Source of the DNA: Janthinobacterium sp. TB1-E2
GTDB taxonomy: Bacteria; Pseudomonadota; Gammaproteobacteria; Burkholderiales; Burkholderiaceae_D
Direction of reading: 5' to 3'
NCBI RefSeq assembly: GCF_036885605.1
Contig: NZ_CP142523.1
Location: 2,480,001-2,544,000, forward strand
DNA: 64,000 bases
In this document: positions 42,835 through 54,728 of the stretch, in pieces
Numbering within the stretch: position 1 is the stretch's first letter
How the letters are laid out: the number at the start of each line of letters is the position of its first letter
Position numbers and translations under genes: made by a program
Notes under the pieces: model-generated
Seen by the model: only the letters and a program-made list of their open reading frames with translations
The model's database searches: none
Told to the model about the DNA's origin: nothing

Positions 42835-44579
42835 GGCGTTTCCTTGAGTGGGTGAGCGAAATCGGACTGCTTGCGGGCGATCAGTTCCGCGTCGCAGGTG
42901 GGGCAGAATTCATGTTTGCCGGCCAGGTAGCCGTGGCGCGGGCAGATGGAAAACGTGGGCGTGACGGTGATGTAGGGCAGCGAGAAGCGGCTCAGCGCGC
43001 GTTTTACCAGCTCGCGGCAGGCATTCGCATCCGACAGCGCTTCCGTCATGTACAGGTGCAGCACCGTGCCGCCCGTGTACTTGCGCTGCAGCGCGTCCTG
43101 CAATTCCAGCGCTTCGAACGGGTCGTCCGTATGGCCGACGGGCAGCTGCGACGAATTCGTGTAGTACGGATTGTCGACCGTGCCCGCCTGCAGGATGGCC
43201 GGATAGCGCTTGCGGTCTTCGCGCGCGAAGCGGTAGGTCGTGCCTTCGGCCGGCGTCGCCTCCAGGTTGTACATATGGCCCGTCTCTTCCTGGAACTGCA
43301 CCATGCGGGCGCGCACGTGGTCGAGCAGACGTATCGCCAGCGCATGGCCCTCGGCGGACGTGATGTCGTAAGCGTCGCCGCTGAAATTGCGGATCATCTC
43401 GTTGATGCCGTTCACGCCCAGGGTGGAAAAGTGATTGCGCAGGGTGCCCAGGTAGCGTTTCGTGTACGGGAACAGGCCTTGCTGCATCAGTTCCTCGATG
43501 GTGCGGCGCTTGATTTCCAGGCTGGTCTTGCCCAGTTCCAGCAGGCGGTCCAGGTCCGCCATCAGCGCTGGCTCGTCGCCGCGCCACAAGTGGCCCAGGC
43601 GCGCGCAGTTGATGGTGACCACGCCCAGGGAGCCCGTCTGCTCGGCGGAACCGAACAGGCCATTGCCCCGTTTGAGCAGTTCGCGCAAGTCCAGCTGCAA
43701 GCGGCAGCACATGGAACGTATCATGTTCGGCTTGAGTTCCGAATTGATGAAATTCTGGAAGTAGGGCAGGCCGTAGCGGGCCGTCATCTCGAACAGGCGC
43801 TCCGCGTTGTCGCTGTGCCAGTCGAAATCCTCGGTGATGTTATAGGTGGGGATGGGGAAGGTGAAGACCCGGCCCTTGGCGTCGCCCGCCATCATGATCT
43901 CGATATAGGCGCGGTTGATCATGTCCATTTCCACCTGCAGCTCGCCATAGCTGAAGTCCATCTCCTGGCCGGCGATGACGGGAATCTGCTCGCGCAAATC
44001 GTCCGGGCAGATCCAGTCGAAGGTGAGGTTGGTGAACGGCGTCTGCGTGCCCCAGCGCGATGGCACGTTGAGGTTGAAGATCAGCTCCTGCATGTACTGG
44101 CGCACGTCTTCGTAGCGCAGGCTGTCCTTGCGGATGTAGGGCGCCATATAGGTGTCGAAGGAGCTGAACGCCTGCGCGCCGGCCCACTCGTTTTGCAGGG
44201 TGCCGAGGAAATTGACAATCTGGCCAATGGCGCTCGACATGTGTTTCGGCGGACCCGATTCGATCTTGCCCGGCACGCCATTCAAGCCTTCGTGCAGCAG
44301 GGTGCGCAGCGACCAGCCGGCGCAATAGCCGGCCAGCATGTCGAGGTCGTGGATGTGCAGCGCCGCTTCGCGGTGCGCCGCGCCCACTTCCGGCGGATAC
44401 ACCTGGTCGAGCCAGTAGTTGGCGATGACCTTGCCCGACACGTTGAGTATCAGGCCGCCCAGCGAGTAGCCCTGGTTGGCGTTGGCGTTGACACGCCAGT
44501 CGCGCCGGTCCAGGTATTCATTGATGGACGCGGCGACGTCGACCTGGCCGCGTGTGGGGGAAACTGCATTTGTCGTCAT
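42831..44579 (-). CDS. nrdD: Class III anaerobic ribonucleoside-triphosphate reductase, large part without radical domain
   Basis: The 582-residue catalytic barrel of the oxygen-sensitive reductase that makes deoxyribonucleotides from NTPs anaerobically. Typical segments include AALHIHDLDMLAGYCAGWSL, LNVPSRWGTQTPFTNLTFDW, FGSAEQTGSLGVVTINCARL and PYYTNSSQLPVG. Near the end is a zinc site, CPRHGY (Cys546, His549) and CPTC (Cys559, Cys562); the protein then stops about 20 residues later without the RVCGY glycyl-radical loop, which is encoded by the next gene. The start at 44579 has GGAGG upstream; an ATG 18 bp further 5' is less likely. Two NrdR boxes precede it. Confidence 0.92.
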   Translation of the reverse strand: MTTNAVSPTRGQVDVAASINEYLDRRDWRVNANANQGYSLGGLILNVSGKVIANYWLDQVYPPEVGAAHREAALHIHDLDMLAGYCAGWSLRTLLHEGLNGVPGKIESGPPKHMSSAIGQIVNFLGTLQNEWAGAQAFSSFDTYMAPYIRKDSLRYEDVRQYMQELIFNLNVPSRWGTQTPFTNLTFDWICPDDLREQIPVIAGQEMDFSYGELQVEMDMINRAYIEIMMAGDAKGRVFTFPIPTYNITEDFDWHSDNAERLFEMTARYGLPYFQNFINSELKPNMIRSMCCRLQLDLRELLKRGNGLFGSAEQTGSLGVVTINCARLGHLWRGDEPALMADLDRLLELGKTSLEIKRRTIEELMQQGLFPYTKRYLGTLRNHFSTLGVNGINEMIRNFSGDAYDITSAEGHALAIRLLDHVRARMVQFQEETGHMYNLEATPAEGTTYRFAREDRKRYPAILQAGTVDNPYYTNSSQLPVGHTDDPFEALELQDALQRKYTGGTVLHLYMTEALSDANACRELVKRALSRFSLPYITVTPTFSICPRHGYLAGKHEFCPTCDAELIARKQSDFAHPLKETP

Positions 44580-44593
44580 GAAACCTCCAATAA

Positions 44594-44646
44594 ACACAAC
44601 ATGCGGTGTTTTTATGGAGATTAATCACTAAATATAGTGGCGTCAA
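44594..44646 (-). promoter_or_regulatory. nrdD promoter with paired NrdR boxes
   Basis: On the minus strand, -35 TTGACG (44646-44641) and -10 TAATCT (44623-44618) are separated by 17 bp. One NrdR box, CCACTATATTTAGTGA (44640-44625), fills the spacer; a second, weaker one, ACACCGCATGTTGTGT (44609-44594), lies just after the start point. The centre-to-centre distance of 31 bp equals three helical turns, as usual for NrdR. Repression by NrdR-dATP is expected. Confidence 0.8.
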
Positions 44647-44697
44647 AGGGCGCGTGCAGTTGCGTGACGAATCCTTGATGCAGGTGAAGAAAGCGCG

Positions 44698-45114
44698 TCA
44701 GCGGCTTTTTTTCGCGCGCCCCAGGCGCGGGATGAAGCAGCTCAGGCCAAAGTACATGGCGCCGCAGACGGCGATGCTGGCGACGGAGGCGGGCAGCACG
44801 TGCGCCCAGATTTCCCGTGCCGAGAAGGTGCTCCAGCTGGCCACGCGCGCGTCGAACGTGACGTAGTTCGCCAGCAGCCAGTAGACGGCCAGCAGGCCCG
44901 TGCAGATGCCGGCCTGGCGCAGCACGGGCATGGCGCGGCGGGCGAAGACGGCTTGCAGGAACAGCAGCAGCACGCCGGCCCAGACGCCCAGCGCCTCGGG
45001 CGAGAGCACGGAGAGCGTTTCTTCGACATAGCCGTCGGCGGGCGAAGCCCACTGTATTTGCAGCACGGTGAGGAATAGGGTGAGCAGGAATAGCAGCAGC
45101 GGTTTGTGGGGCAT
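44698..45114 (-). CDS. Hypothetical small membrane protein
   Basis: A 138-residue protein I cannot assign. Four hydrophobic segments (PLLLFLLTLFLTVLQIQWA; GVWAGVLLLFLQAVFA; ICTGLLAVYWLLANYVTF; SVASIAVCGAMYFGLSCFIP) suggest a four-helix inner-membrane protein, ending in the basic tail RLGRAKKSR. The frame is open a further 33 codons upstream; the ATG at 45114 is chosen because it starts directly before the first helix. It lies between nrdD and ubiU on the minus strand, so it is upstream of the nrdD promoter and divergent from ubiU; its 3' end lies about 50 bp from the NrdR boxes. Confidence 0.65.
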   Translation of the reverse strand: MPHKPLLLFLLTLFLTVLQIQWASPADGYVEETLSVLSPEALGVWAGVLLLFLQAVFARRAMPVLRQAGICTGLLAVYWLLANYVTFDARVASWSTFSAREIWAHVLPASVASIAVCGAMYFGLSCFIPRLGRAKKSR

Positions 45115-45199
45115 GGCGGGGAATCGGTGAGGGAGAAAAGTGGGGCATTTTACAGCCAGGTCAAGCAAGTTGAACGCGCGCCAGCCATGCATGCATTCC

Positions 45200-45242
45200 T
45201 TCACCTGCGTCAAGGACTGGGCGGTATGGGCGGGGCTATAGT
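45200..45242 (+). promoter_or_regulatory. FNR-type promoter of ubiU-ubiV-ubiT
   Basis: TTCAC-CTGC-GTCAA (45200-45213) resembles the FNR/Anr site TTGAT-N4-ATCAA (7 of 10 positions; the right half GTCAA is common in beta-proteobacterial sites). A -10-like TATAGT lies at 45237-45242. The box centre is about 41.5 bp before the implied start point, the class II activator spacing. This agrees with anaerobic expression of the ubi genes. Confidence 0.55.
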
Positions 45243-45276
45243 CTGCACCCTGAGCCGATACAGGACTGTGAACACC

Positions 45277-46314
45277 ATGATGCTTGAATCAACCACCGCC
45301 ACCCGCGTGGCCGGACCGCTGGAACTGGTCTGCCCCGCCGGCAGCCTGCCTGCCTTGAAAGCGGCCATCGACAATGGCGCCGATACCGTCTACCTGGGTT
45401 TTCGCGACGCCACCAATGCGCGCAATTTCGCCGGCCTCAATTTCGACGAGAAGGCCATCGCCGAGGGCGTGCGCTACGCCCACCAATATGGACGCAAGGT
45501 GCTGCTGGCGCTGAACACCTATCCGCAGCCGCACAACTGGGCCGTCTGGCGCAGCGCCATCGACCGCGCCGCGCAGGCCGGTATCGACGCCATGATCGTG
45601 GCCGATCCGGGCCTGATGGCGTATGCAAGCGAGCACCACCCGCAGCTGCGTTTGCACCTGTCCGTGCAGGGTTCGGCCACCAACTACGAAGCGATCAATT
45701 TTTACCATGAACACTTCGGCATCGCCCGCGCCGTGCTGCCGCGCGTGCTGTCGATGGCGCAGGTCGAGCAACTGATCGCCAAGACGGAAGTCGAGATCGA
45801 GGTCTTCGGCTTCGGCAGCCTGTGCGTGATGGTCGAAGGGCGCTGCGCGCTGTCGTCGTATGCGACGGGCGAGGCGCCGAACACCCACGGTGTGTGCTCG
45901 CCGGCGAAATCCGTGCGCTGGCTGGAAACACCGAACGGCCTCGAATCGCGCCTGAACGGCGTGCTGATCGACCGCTATGCGCCAGGCGAAAACGCCAGCT
46001 ATCCGACCCTGTGCAAGGGACGTTTCGAAGTCAACGACGAAGAGTATTACGCGATCGAGGAGCCGGCCAGCCTGAACACGCTGGCGCTGCTGCCGCAGCT
46101 GATCGCCATGGGCGTGCGCGCCGTGAAGATCGAAGGACGCCAGCGCAGCCCCGCCTACGTGGCGCAGGTGACGCGCGTGTGGCGCGAAGCGATCGACGCC
46201 TGCCGCGAAGGCAATGCGCGCTACGCCGTCAAGCCGGCCTGGATGGCGTCCATGGACAAGCTGGCCGAGGGCCAGCAGCACACCTTGGGTGCCTACCACC
46301 GCTCCTGGAAATAG
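45277..46314 (+). CDS. ubiU: Oxygen-independent ubiquinone hydroxylase component UbiU (U32 family)
   Basis: UbiU pairs with UbiV to hydroxylate ubiquinone precursors without oxygen. The 345-residue U32-family protein begins [20 protein letters not shown], then [19 protein letters not shown]. The four cysteines that hold the 4Fe-4S cluster in E. coli UbiU are conserved with identical spacing: LCVMVEGRC (i, i+7), THGVC (i+24) and the later TLCKGRFEV. Formerly annotated as peptidase U32. The start is the first ATG of ATGATG at 45277, after an FNR-type promoter. ubiV follows after 127 bp and ubiT after that. Confidence 0.93.
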   Translation: MMLESTTATRVAGPLELVCPAGSLPALKAAIDNGADTVYLGFRDATNARNFAGLNFDEKAIAEGVRYAHQYGRKVLLALNTYPQPHNWAVWRSAIDRAAQAGIDAMIVADPGLMAYASEHHPQLRLHLSVQGSATNYEAINFYHEHFGIARAVLPRVLSMAQVEQLIAKTEVEIEVFGFGSLCVMVEGRCALSSYATGEAPNTHGVCSPAKSVRWLETPNGLESRLNGVLIDRYAPGENASYPTLCKGRFEVNDEEYYAIEEPASLNTLALLPQLIAMGVRAVKIEGRQRSPAYVAQVTRVWREAIDACREGNARYAVKPAWMASMDKLAEGQQHTLGAYHRSWK

Positions 46315-46330
46315 CAAAACCTACTGCGCG

Positions 46331-46400
46331 TCCCGGGGCGCGGCCTGCGATGCTCGCTGTGCTCTAGCACAGCTGCGCTTCTCGGCCTCGCCGCGAACCG
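46331..46400. repeat. Palindromic intergenic element between ubiU and ubiV
   Basis: A perfect 8-bp hairpin GCTGTGCT / AGCACAGC around CT (46356-46373) is embedded in a larger imperfect palindrome (GCCTGCGATGCTC ... TGCGCTTCTCGGC). No gene is present here. It resembles in layout the palindrome after rlmB and is probably another dispersed element, possibly also an mRNA structure in the ubi transcript. Confidence 0.45.
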
Positions 46401-46441
46401 CTCGCTACGGTTTTGTAAACTTTAAAAATACTGGAAAAGGC

Positions 46442-47344
46442 ATGTTAAAACTCTCTTTGGGCCCCTTGCTCTACTACTGGCCGCGCGCCACCGTTTTCGA
46501 GTTTTACCAGCAGATCGCCACCACGGCCGTCGATATCGTGTACCTGGGCGAAACCGTCTGCTCGCGCCGGCACGAGGTGCGCCTGGCCGACTGGCTCGAT
46601 ATCGCCGACATGCTGGCCGCCGCCGGCAAGGAAGTGGTGCTGTCGACGCAGGCGCTGATCGAGGCGGGTGCGGAACTGGCGACCCTGCGCCGCATCACGG
46701 GCAATGGCCGCTACGGCGTCGAGGCCAACGACATGGGCGCTGTGCACTGCATGGAAAAGGGCACGCCCTTCGTCGCCGGTCCCCATCTGAACCTGTTCAA
46801 TGGCCCCAGCCTGCAATTGCTGGCGCGCCTCGGGGCGCGGCGCTGGGTGATGCCGCTGGAAATGGGACAGACGGCGCTGGCCGAGATGCAGCGCCAGAAA
46901 CCGGAAGGGCTGGAGACGGAGGTATTCGCCTACGGCCGCATGCCGCTGGCGTTTTCCGCGCGCTGCTTCACGGCGCGCAACCGCAACCTGCCGAAGGACG
47001 ATTGCGGCTACAGCTGCCTGGAAGAGCCGGACGGCCTGCTGCTGCGCACGCGCGACGAAGTGCCGTTCCTCGTGTTGAATGGCACGCAGACGCAGTCGGC
47101 GCTCGTCTACAACCTGGTGCGCGAACTCGACGCCATGCGCGACATGGGCGTGTCGGTGGCGCGCATCAGCCCGCAAGCCATGCACACGGAACAAGTCATC
47201 GCCATCTTCGACCGCGCGCGCCGCGGCCAGGTCAGCGGCATCGGCGCCCAGGCCCAGCTGGCGGCTTGCCAGCCGGCCGGCGCCTGCGACGGCTACTGGC
47301 ACGGCCAGCCTGGCATGGAACAGCACCAGCACGCCGCCCATTGA
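46442..47344 (+). CDS. ubiV: Oxygen-independent ubiquinone hydroxylase component UbiV (U32 family)
   Basis: The 300-residue partner of UbiU, also an iron-sulfur U32-family protein. It opens with [20 protein letters not shown] and [20 protein letters not shown]. The cluster ligands match E. coli UbiV spacing: Cys40 (ETVCSRR) plus [20 protein letters not shown], giving i, i+13, i+17. The start ATG at 46442 has GGAAAAGG just upstream; the frame is open further 5' but without homology. The C-terminus is Gln/His-rich ([11 protein letters not shown]). Confidence 0.93.
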   Translation: MLKLSLGPLLYYWPRATVFEFYQQIATTAVDIVYLGETVCSRRHEVRLADWLDIADMLAAAGKEVVLSTQALIEAGAELATLRRITGNGRYGVEANDMGAVHCMEKGTPFVAGPHLNLFNGPSLQLLARLGARRWVMPLEMGQTALAEMQRQKPEGLETEVFAYGRMPLAFSARCFTARNRNLPKDDCGYSCLEEPDGLLLRTRDEVPFLVLNGTQTQSALVYNLVRELDAMRDMGVSVARISPQAMHTEQVIAIFDRARRGQVSGIGAQAQLAACQPAGACDGYWHGQPGMEQHQHAAH

Positions 47345-47364
47345 ACGCATCGAAAGGAAGCACC

Positions 47365-47892
47365 ATGCAAGATCAACTGGAAAGATTGCCCGTCCCGGCC
47401 AAGCCTCCCATGAGCAAGCCCGCCGCGTCATACCGGCTGCCCGAACCGCTGGCCGAATTGCTGTCCAAGCTGCCGCCGTATCCCGCCTCCTGGCTGTTCG
47501 TGCAAGGCTTGAACCGCCTGCTGGCGCCGCAATTGCCCGACGACGTGCGAAGCAGCCTGGAAGGGCGCAGCCTGCGCTTGCGGCTGCTGGACGCGGGCAT
47601 CGCCTTCGATTTCGAGTGGCAGGGAACGGTGTTTGTGGCCGAGCGCTATGTCGACGTACCGGACCTGTGCATCGCCGCCAGCGTGCATGACTTGATGCTG
47701 CTGGCGCGGCGCCAGGAAGATCCGGACACGCTGTTCTTCAGCCGCCGTTTGAGCCTGGAGGGTGATACGGAACTGGGCTTGCTGTTCAAGAATACGCTCG
47801 ATGCCATCGAGCTGCCGCCGTTCGACCTGCAGGCGCTGGGACCGCGCCGGGTGCTGGCGCATCTGCGTGACCGGGGCGCGCGGGGAGGGTAG
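47365..47892 (+). CDS. ubiT: Anaerobic ubiquinone biosynthesis accessory factor UbiT (SCP2 domain)
   Basis: A 175-residue protein with an SCP2 lipid-binding domain that, with UbiU and UbiV, supports ubiquinone synthesis without oxygen, probably by binding the hydrophobic intermediates. Visible are LLSKLPPYPASWLFVQGLNR (helical lead), LEGRSLRLRLLDAGIAFDFE, and the SCP2 segment DVPDLCIAASVHDLMLLARR, FFSRRLSLEGDTELGLLFKN. An AAGGAAG ribosome-binding site precedes ATG 47365. It completes the ubiU-ubiV-ubiT operon. A TGGC-rich tail (RDRGARGG) closes it. Confidence 0.88.
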   Translation: MQDQLERLPVPAKPPMSKPAASYRLPEPLAELLSKLPPYPASWLFVQGLNRLLAPQLPDDVRSSLEGRSLRLRLLDAGIAFDFEWQGTVFVAERYVDVPDLCIAASVHDLMLLARRQEDPDTLFFSRRLSLEGDTELGLLFKNTLDAIELPPFDLQALGPRRVLAHLRDRGARGG

Positions 47893-47923
47893 GCGGAGAA
47901 CTGGCTGCGCGCAGTGGCGGCAC

Positions 47924-48187
47924 TCAATGGCGGCAGTGGCCGCAGGCGCCGCTGCACGAGGCCAGCTGTACTTCATCCGTCGCTTCGCCCATGAAGCCGG
48001 CATCGTTGACGGCGGCCAGCAGGCGTTCCTGCGTGGCCAGGCGTTCGTCGAATTGCACCGTGGCGCCGTGGCGCGCCAGCGAGACGCAGACGGTGGCCAC
48101 GCCCGTGACGGCTTCAAGCGCGCCCGTCAGCCTGTCGGCGCAGCCTTCGTGATCCATTCCAATGATATTCAAGCGCGCTGTCTGCAT
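47924..48187 (-). CDS. Heavy-metal-associated (HMA) domain protein with incomplete CxxC
   Basis: An 87-residue CopZ/MerP-like ferredoxin-fold protein. The metal loop reads NIIGMDHEGCADRLTGALEA: the usual GMxCxxC has lost its first cysteine (MDHEGC), so His-Cys or single-Cys binding is likely. A second Cys/His cluster sits at the C-terminus (LASCSGACGHCRH), which could hold metal instead. No signal peptide. The start at 48187 has AGAGGAA upstream. It converges on ubiT, 31 bp from its stop. A role in copper or other metal handling is inference. Confidence 0.75.
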   Translation of the reverse strand: MQTARLNIIGMDHEGCADRLTGALEAVTGVATVCVSLARHGATVQFDERLATQERLLAAVNDAGFMGEATDEVQLASCSGACGHCRH

Positions 48188-48285
48188 GGGTTCCTCTTGT
48201 TTTTCAGATAAAAAAACAGCGTAGGCGAGGGGCAAGCATGCCGTCCAGAGCCGCACGCAAGATTTATTTTCTATTTGCGGTTTTA

Positions 48286-48299
48286 TTGATCTGGATTAA
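48286..48299. promoter_or_regulatory. FNR-like box
   Basis: TTGAT-CTGG-ATTAA matches the FNR consensus TTGAT-N4-ATCAA at 9 of 10 positions. It lies in the 249-bp divergent region between the HMA gene and the binding-protein gene. No clear -10 was found at class II distance, so the target gene is undecided. Confidence 0.5.
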
Positions 48300-48436
48300 T
48301 TTCAACCGCTGCTGGCCAGCCTGAAAGTGCTGTTGTTTTATACACAGTTGCCGTATTCCAGTCGACAAGCGTACTCTGCTGCGCGATACTGTCATTCTGA
48401 TAAGAACGCTGATGAAAGCGCTGGAAAGGAGGGCCC

Positions 48437-49307
48437 ATGCAGCGCCGCCCCCTGCTCAAGCTTGCCGCCCTGTGGCCGTTGGGCGCTGCCGCCGCCGGCA
48501 AGTCGTCGCCGCTGGCCGCTCGTGTATCCGCGCCACCAGGCGATCGATGATCCGCAGCAAGGCTATGTGACGGCCCTGCTGCTGCAGGCGCTGGCCCGTT
48601 CGGGCCAGGCCTATGCCTTGCGCCGCTCCGCGCTGCGCATGGTGCAGACGCGCGCCATGCAGGAAATCGCCACGGCGTCGGGCAGCGTCGACGTCGTCTG
48701 GACGATGACGAGCCGCGCGCGCGAAACGCAATTGCTGCCGGTGCGCATCCCCATCGACCGTGGCCTGATCGGCTGGCGAGTGGCCCTGATCCACGCGCGC
48801 CAGCCGCAACTGCTGCGCGACGTGCGCAGCATCGCCGCCCTGGCGCGGCTGTCGGCCGGCCAGATGAGCGACTGGCCCGATTCCGCCATCCTCCAGGCGA
48901 ACGGCTTGCGCCTCGATACTTCGAGCACCTATGAAGGCCTGTTCCAGCAACTGGCGGCGGGGCGCATCGACTACTTTCCCCGTTCCGTGATCGAGGCGCA
49001 AAGCGAGCTGGCCAGCCATGCGCAATTGCCGCTGGCGCTCGATACTCACCTGGTCATTCGCTACCCGGCCGCGCTGTACTTTTTTGTCGGCAAGCACCGG
49101 CCGGAACTGGCGCGCCATATTGAAATCGGGCTGGAGAAAATGCTGGCCGATGGCAGTTTCGCGCAGCTGTTCCAGCGCCATTTCGGCCGCCTCGCGCAGG
49201 GCCTGAAGCTGCCCCATCGTTACGTGCTGGAGCTGGCCAATCCCGACCTGCCCGAAGAGACGCCGCTGGCGCGCAAAGCACTTTGGTATCGTCCAAAACA
49301 TTACTAA
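48437..49307 (+). pseudogene. Periplasmic solute-binding protein gene with apparent frameshift
   Basis: A gene for a periplasmic binding-protein-like product (transporter substrate-binding family, about 285 residues) in two frames. A strong ribosome-binding site (AAAGGAGGG) precedes ATG 48437, which encodes a Tat/Sec-like signal peptide MQRRPLLKLAALWPLGAAAA. That frame stops at 48548. The remainder is in the +1 frame from about 48500 (PLVYPRHQAIDDPQQGYVTA; LLQALARSGQAYALRRSALR; LASHAQLPLALDTHLVIRYP) to 49307. One inserted base, or two deleted, between about 48495 and 48530 would explain this. It may be a real mutation, a sequencing error, or recoding; without a repair the exported protein is not made. 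FNR-like boxes lie on both sides. Confidence 0.6.
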
Positions 49308-49315
49308 TAGTTTTA

Positions 49316-49329
49316 TTGATCAGTGTCAA
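49316..49329. promoter_or_regulatory. FNR-like box upstream of the aspartate-alanine operon
   Basis: TTGAT-CAGT-GTCAA matches the FNR consensus at 9 of 10 positions. It lies 252 bp before the first AspT gene, directly after the binding-protein gene. A TTGACA lies at 49393-49398, but no good -10 at 17 bp. Oxygen-responsive control of the operon is therefore likely but the exact promoter is uncertain. Confidence 0.5.
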
Positions 49330-49580
49330 ACAAGCGCTTCAATCGTGCGCACGATGTTTGATGAAACGCAAAGCGAGTTCAACAGAACACCTGTTGACAT
49401 AAATAGAATCTTCGCCGAACATAATTCCACGTTGCAACACTTTTGCAATACGTTCCCAGCACAAGCGGTGATACGCAGGTGTCGTGTGGGACCCGTGCGC
49501 CCGTTCAACAGCCAGCTGCCGCCAGCCGCCGAACGCTCTGTTCCCTTGTAACCATCCGTTATCTTTTCGAAGGTTTGCCC

Positions 49581-51263
49581 ATGCTCGAGTCGATCACGTC
49601 GGTATTGCACCAGGTGCCGGAACTGGCCCTGTTCCTGGCGCTGGCGCTCGGTTATGCGGTAGGGCAGATACGCTTCGGTCCCATCCAGCTGGGCGGCGTG
49701 TGCGGCACCCTGATCGCCGCGCTGCTGATCGGCCAGCTGGGCATCACCCTGGACGCCAGCGTCAAGAACGTCTTCTTCATGCTGTTCATCTTTGCCCTCG
49801 GCTATGCGGGCGGTCCCCAGTTCTTTGCCAACCTCAATGCCAAGGGTTTGCGCCTGGGCCTGCTGTGCCTGATCGAAGTGGTGGTGGTGCTGGCGCTGGT
49901 GCTGCTGGCCACGCGTTTCCTGGGCCTGGACCAGGGCACGGCGGCCGGCATGATGGCGGGCGCGGCGACGGAATCGGCCGTCGTCGGCACGGCCACGGAC
50001 GCCATCTCGAAACTGGCGCTGCCGGCCGGCCGCATCGCCGAGCTGCAGGCCAACGTGGTCACCGCGTATTCGATCACGTATATCTTCGGCCTGATCGCCA
50101 TCGTCATCGTCACCAGTCAGATTTTTCCGCTGCTGCTGCGCGTCAATCTGCGCGAGGAAGCCGATAAATTGTGGGAAAAGATGGGCGGCGCGCAGACCGA
50201 TGGCGACGGCGTGCAGGCGACGCCGGAAATGGTGGGCCGCGCCTACCGCATCAGCCGCGGCGCGGGCCGCCGTCTCGACGCCTTGCAGCATATTTTCGCG
50301 GGCCGCGCCAGCATCACGCGCGTGCGCCGGCATGGCAAGGTATTGCCCTTGGAACCCGCGCTGCGCCTGCGCAACAACGACGAAGTGCTGGTGATCGGCC
50401 ACCGTCCCGCGCTGGTGGCGGCCGAAGCCATCCTGGGCGAGGAATTTGCCGACACGACGGGCTTGAACATGGCGGTTTCCGCCGTCGAAGTGGTGCTGCA
50501 GCAAGCCGCACTGGTCGGCCAGCCCTTGCGCCAGCTGGCCTTGCCTTCGGGCGTGCACGTGGCGGCCGTCGTCCGTGGCGAGCACAGCATGCCGCCGCTG
50601 CCCGATCTGTCCCTGCAGCGCAACGACGTGCTGCGCCTGTACGGCACGACGGAAGGGCGCGAACTGAACACGGCGTTGGCCGCCATCGGCAAGCGCGTGC
50701 CGACGGGCGACCGCAGCAATATCGTCTACGCCAGCATCGGCATCGTCTTGGGTGTGTATATCGGCGGCTTCAGTGCCAAGCTGGGCGGCATCCCGTTTTC
50801 GCTGGGCACGGGCGGCGGCGCCTTGCTCACAGGCCTCGTGTTCGGCTGGTACCAGGCGCGCAAACCGGGCATGCCCGGCATCCACCCCAGCGCGCTCGAC
50901 ATGATGAAGGATATCGGCCTGGCCACCTTCATCGCCTGCGTGGGCCTGGCGTCGGGGCCGCAGGCGATCGATCTGATCCGCCAGTACGGCCTGTCGCTGC
51001 CGCTGATGGGCGTGCTGATCGCCGTCATCCCCGCTTCGCTGTCCCTGCTGGTCGGTCACTTTTTCCTCAAGCTGGAAGCGCCCGTGCTCTTGGGCGCCAT
51101 CGCCGGCCAGCAGTGCAGCACGCCGGCCCTGTCCGCCGTGCAGAACGCGGCCGGCAATTCCACGCCCTTGCTCGGCTACACGATTACCTATGCGATTTCG
51201 AACGTGGTGCTGCCCCTCTTGGGGCCGCTGATCGTGGCCCTGGCCGGGTCGGTGCACGCATGA
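49581..51263 (+). CDS. AspT/YidE-family aspartate-alanine antiporter (copy 1)
   Basis: A 560-residue membrane antiporter of the aspartate:alanine exchanger family. It has an N-terminal membrane domain (LALFLALALGYAVGQIRFGP; LDASVKNVFFMLFIFALGYA) and a central soluble region of about 180 residues with two TrkA-C-like domains (IFAGRASITRVRRHGKVLPL; LPDLSLQRNDVLRLYGTTEG). A C-terminal membrane domain follows (IGIVLGVYIGGFSAKLGGIP; FIACVGLASGPQAIDLIRQY). It would import L-aspartate and export L-alanine; coupled to cytoplasmic aspartate decarboxylation this consumes a proton and generates proton motive force. The start is ATG 49581 with GAAGG upstream. It is followed 56 bp later by a paralogue. 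Confidence 0.88.
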   Translation: MLESITSVLHQVPELALFLALALGYAVGQIRFGPIQLGGVCGTLIAALLIGQLGITLDASVKNVFFMLFIFALGYAGGPQFFANLNAKGLRLGLLCLIEVVVVLALVLLATRFLGLDQGTAAGMMAGAATESAVVGTATDAISKLALPAGRIAELQANVVTAYSITYIFGLIAIVIVTSQIFPLLLRVNLREEADKLWEKMGGAQTDGDGVQATPEMVGRAYRISRGAGRRLDALQHIFAGRASITRVRRHGKVLPLEPALRLRNNDEVLVIGHRPALVAAEAILGEEFADTTGLNMAVSAVEVVLQQAALVGQPLRQLALPSGVHVAAVVRGEHSMPPLPDLSLQRNDVLRLYGTTEGRELNTALAAIGKRVPTGDRSNIVYASIGIVLGVYIGGFSAKLGGIPFSLGTGGGALLTGLVFGWYQARKPGMPGIHPSALDMMKDIGLATFIACVGLASGPQAIDLIRQYGLSLPLMGVLIAVIPASLSLLVGHFFLKLEAPVLLGAIAGQQCSTPALSAVQNAAGNSTPLLGYTITYAISNVVLPLLGPLIVALAGSVHA

Positions 51264-51319
51264 ACAGCTTGCAAGAGCACAAGCAGTAAAGAATTCCTTC
51301 AACATGAAAGGCGGTCCGC

Positions 51320-54674
<3,355 letters not shown>

Positions 54675-54698
54675 TTAGTTTGGTAAAGGCTTGACCGC

Positions 54699-54728
54699 AA
54701 CGGGCGCCCCGCAAGAGGCGCCCGTTTT
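54699..54728 (+). terminator. Rho-independent terminator after asdA
   Basis: A perfect 8-bp stem, CGGGCGCC / GGCGCCCG, with an eight-base loop and TTTT immediately after it ends the aspT-aspT-asdA operon. Confidence 0.85.

Noticed and set aside
44675..44688. FNR-like sequence TTGAT-GCAG-GTGAA upstream of nrdD.
   Set aside because: The right half is poor (three of five), and its position does not fit the NrdR-box promoter as a class II site; it may be chance.
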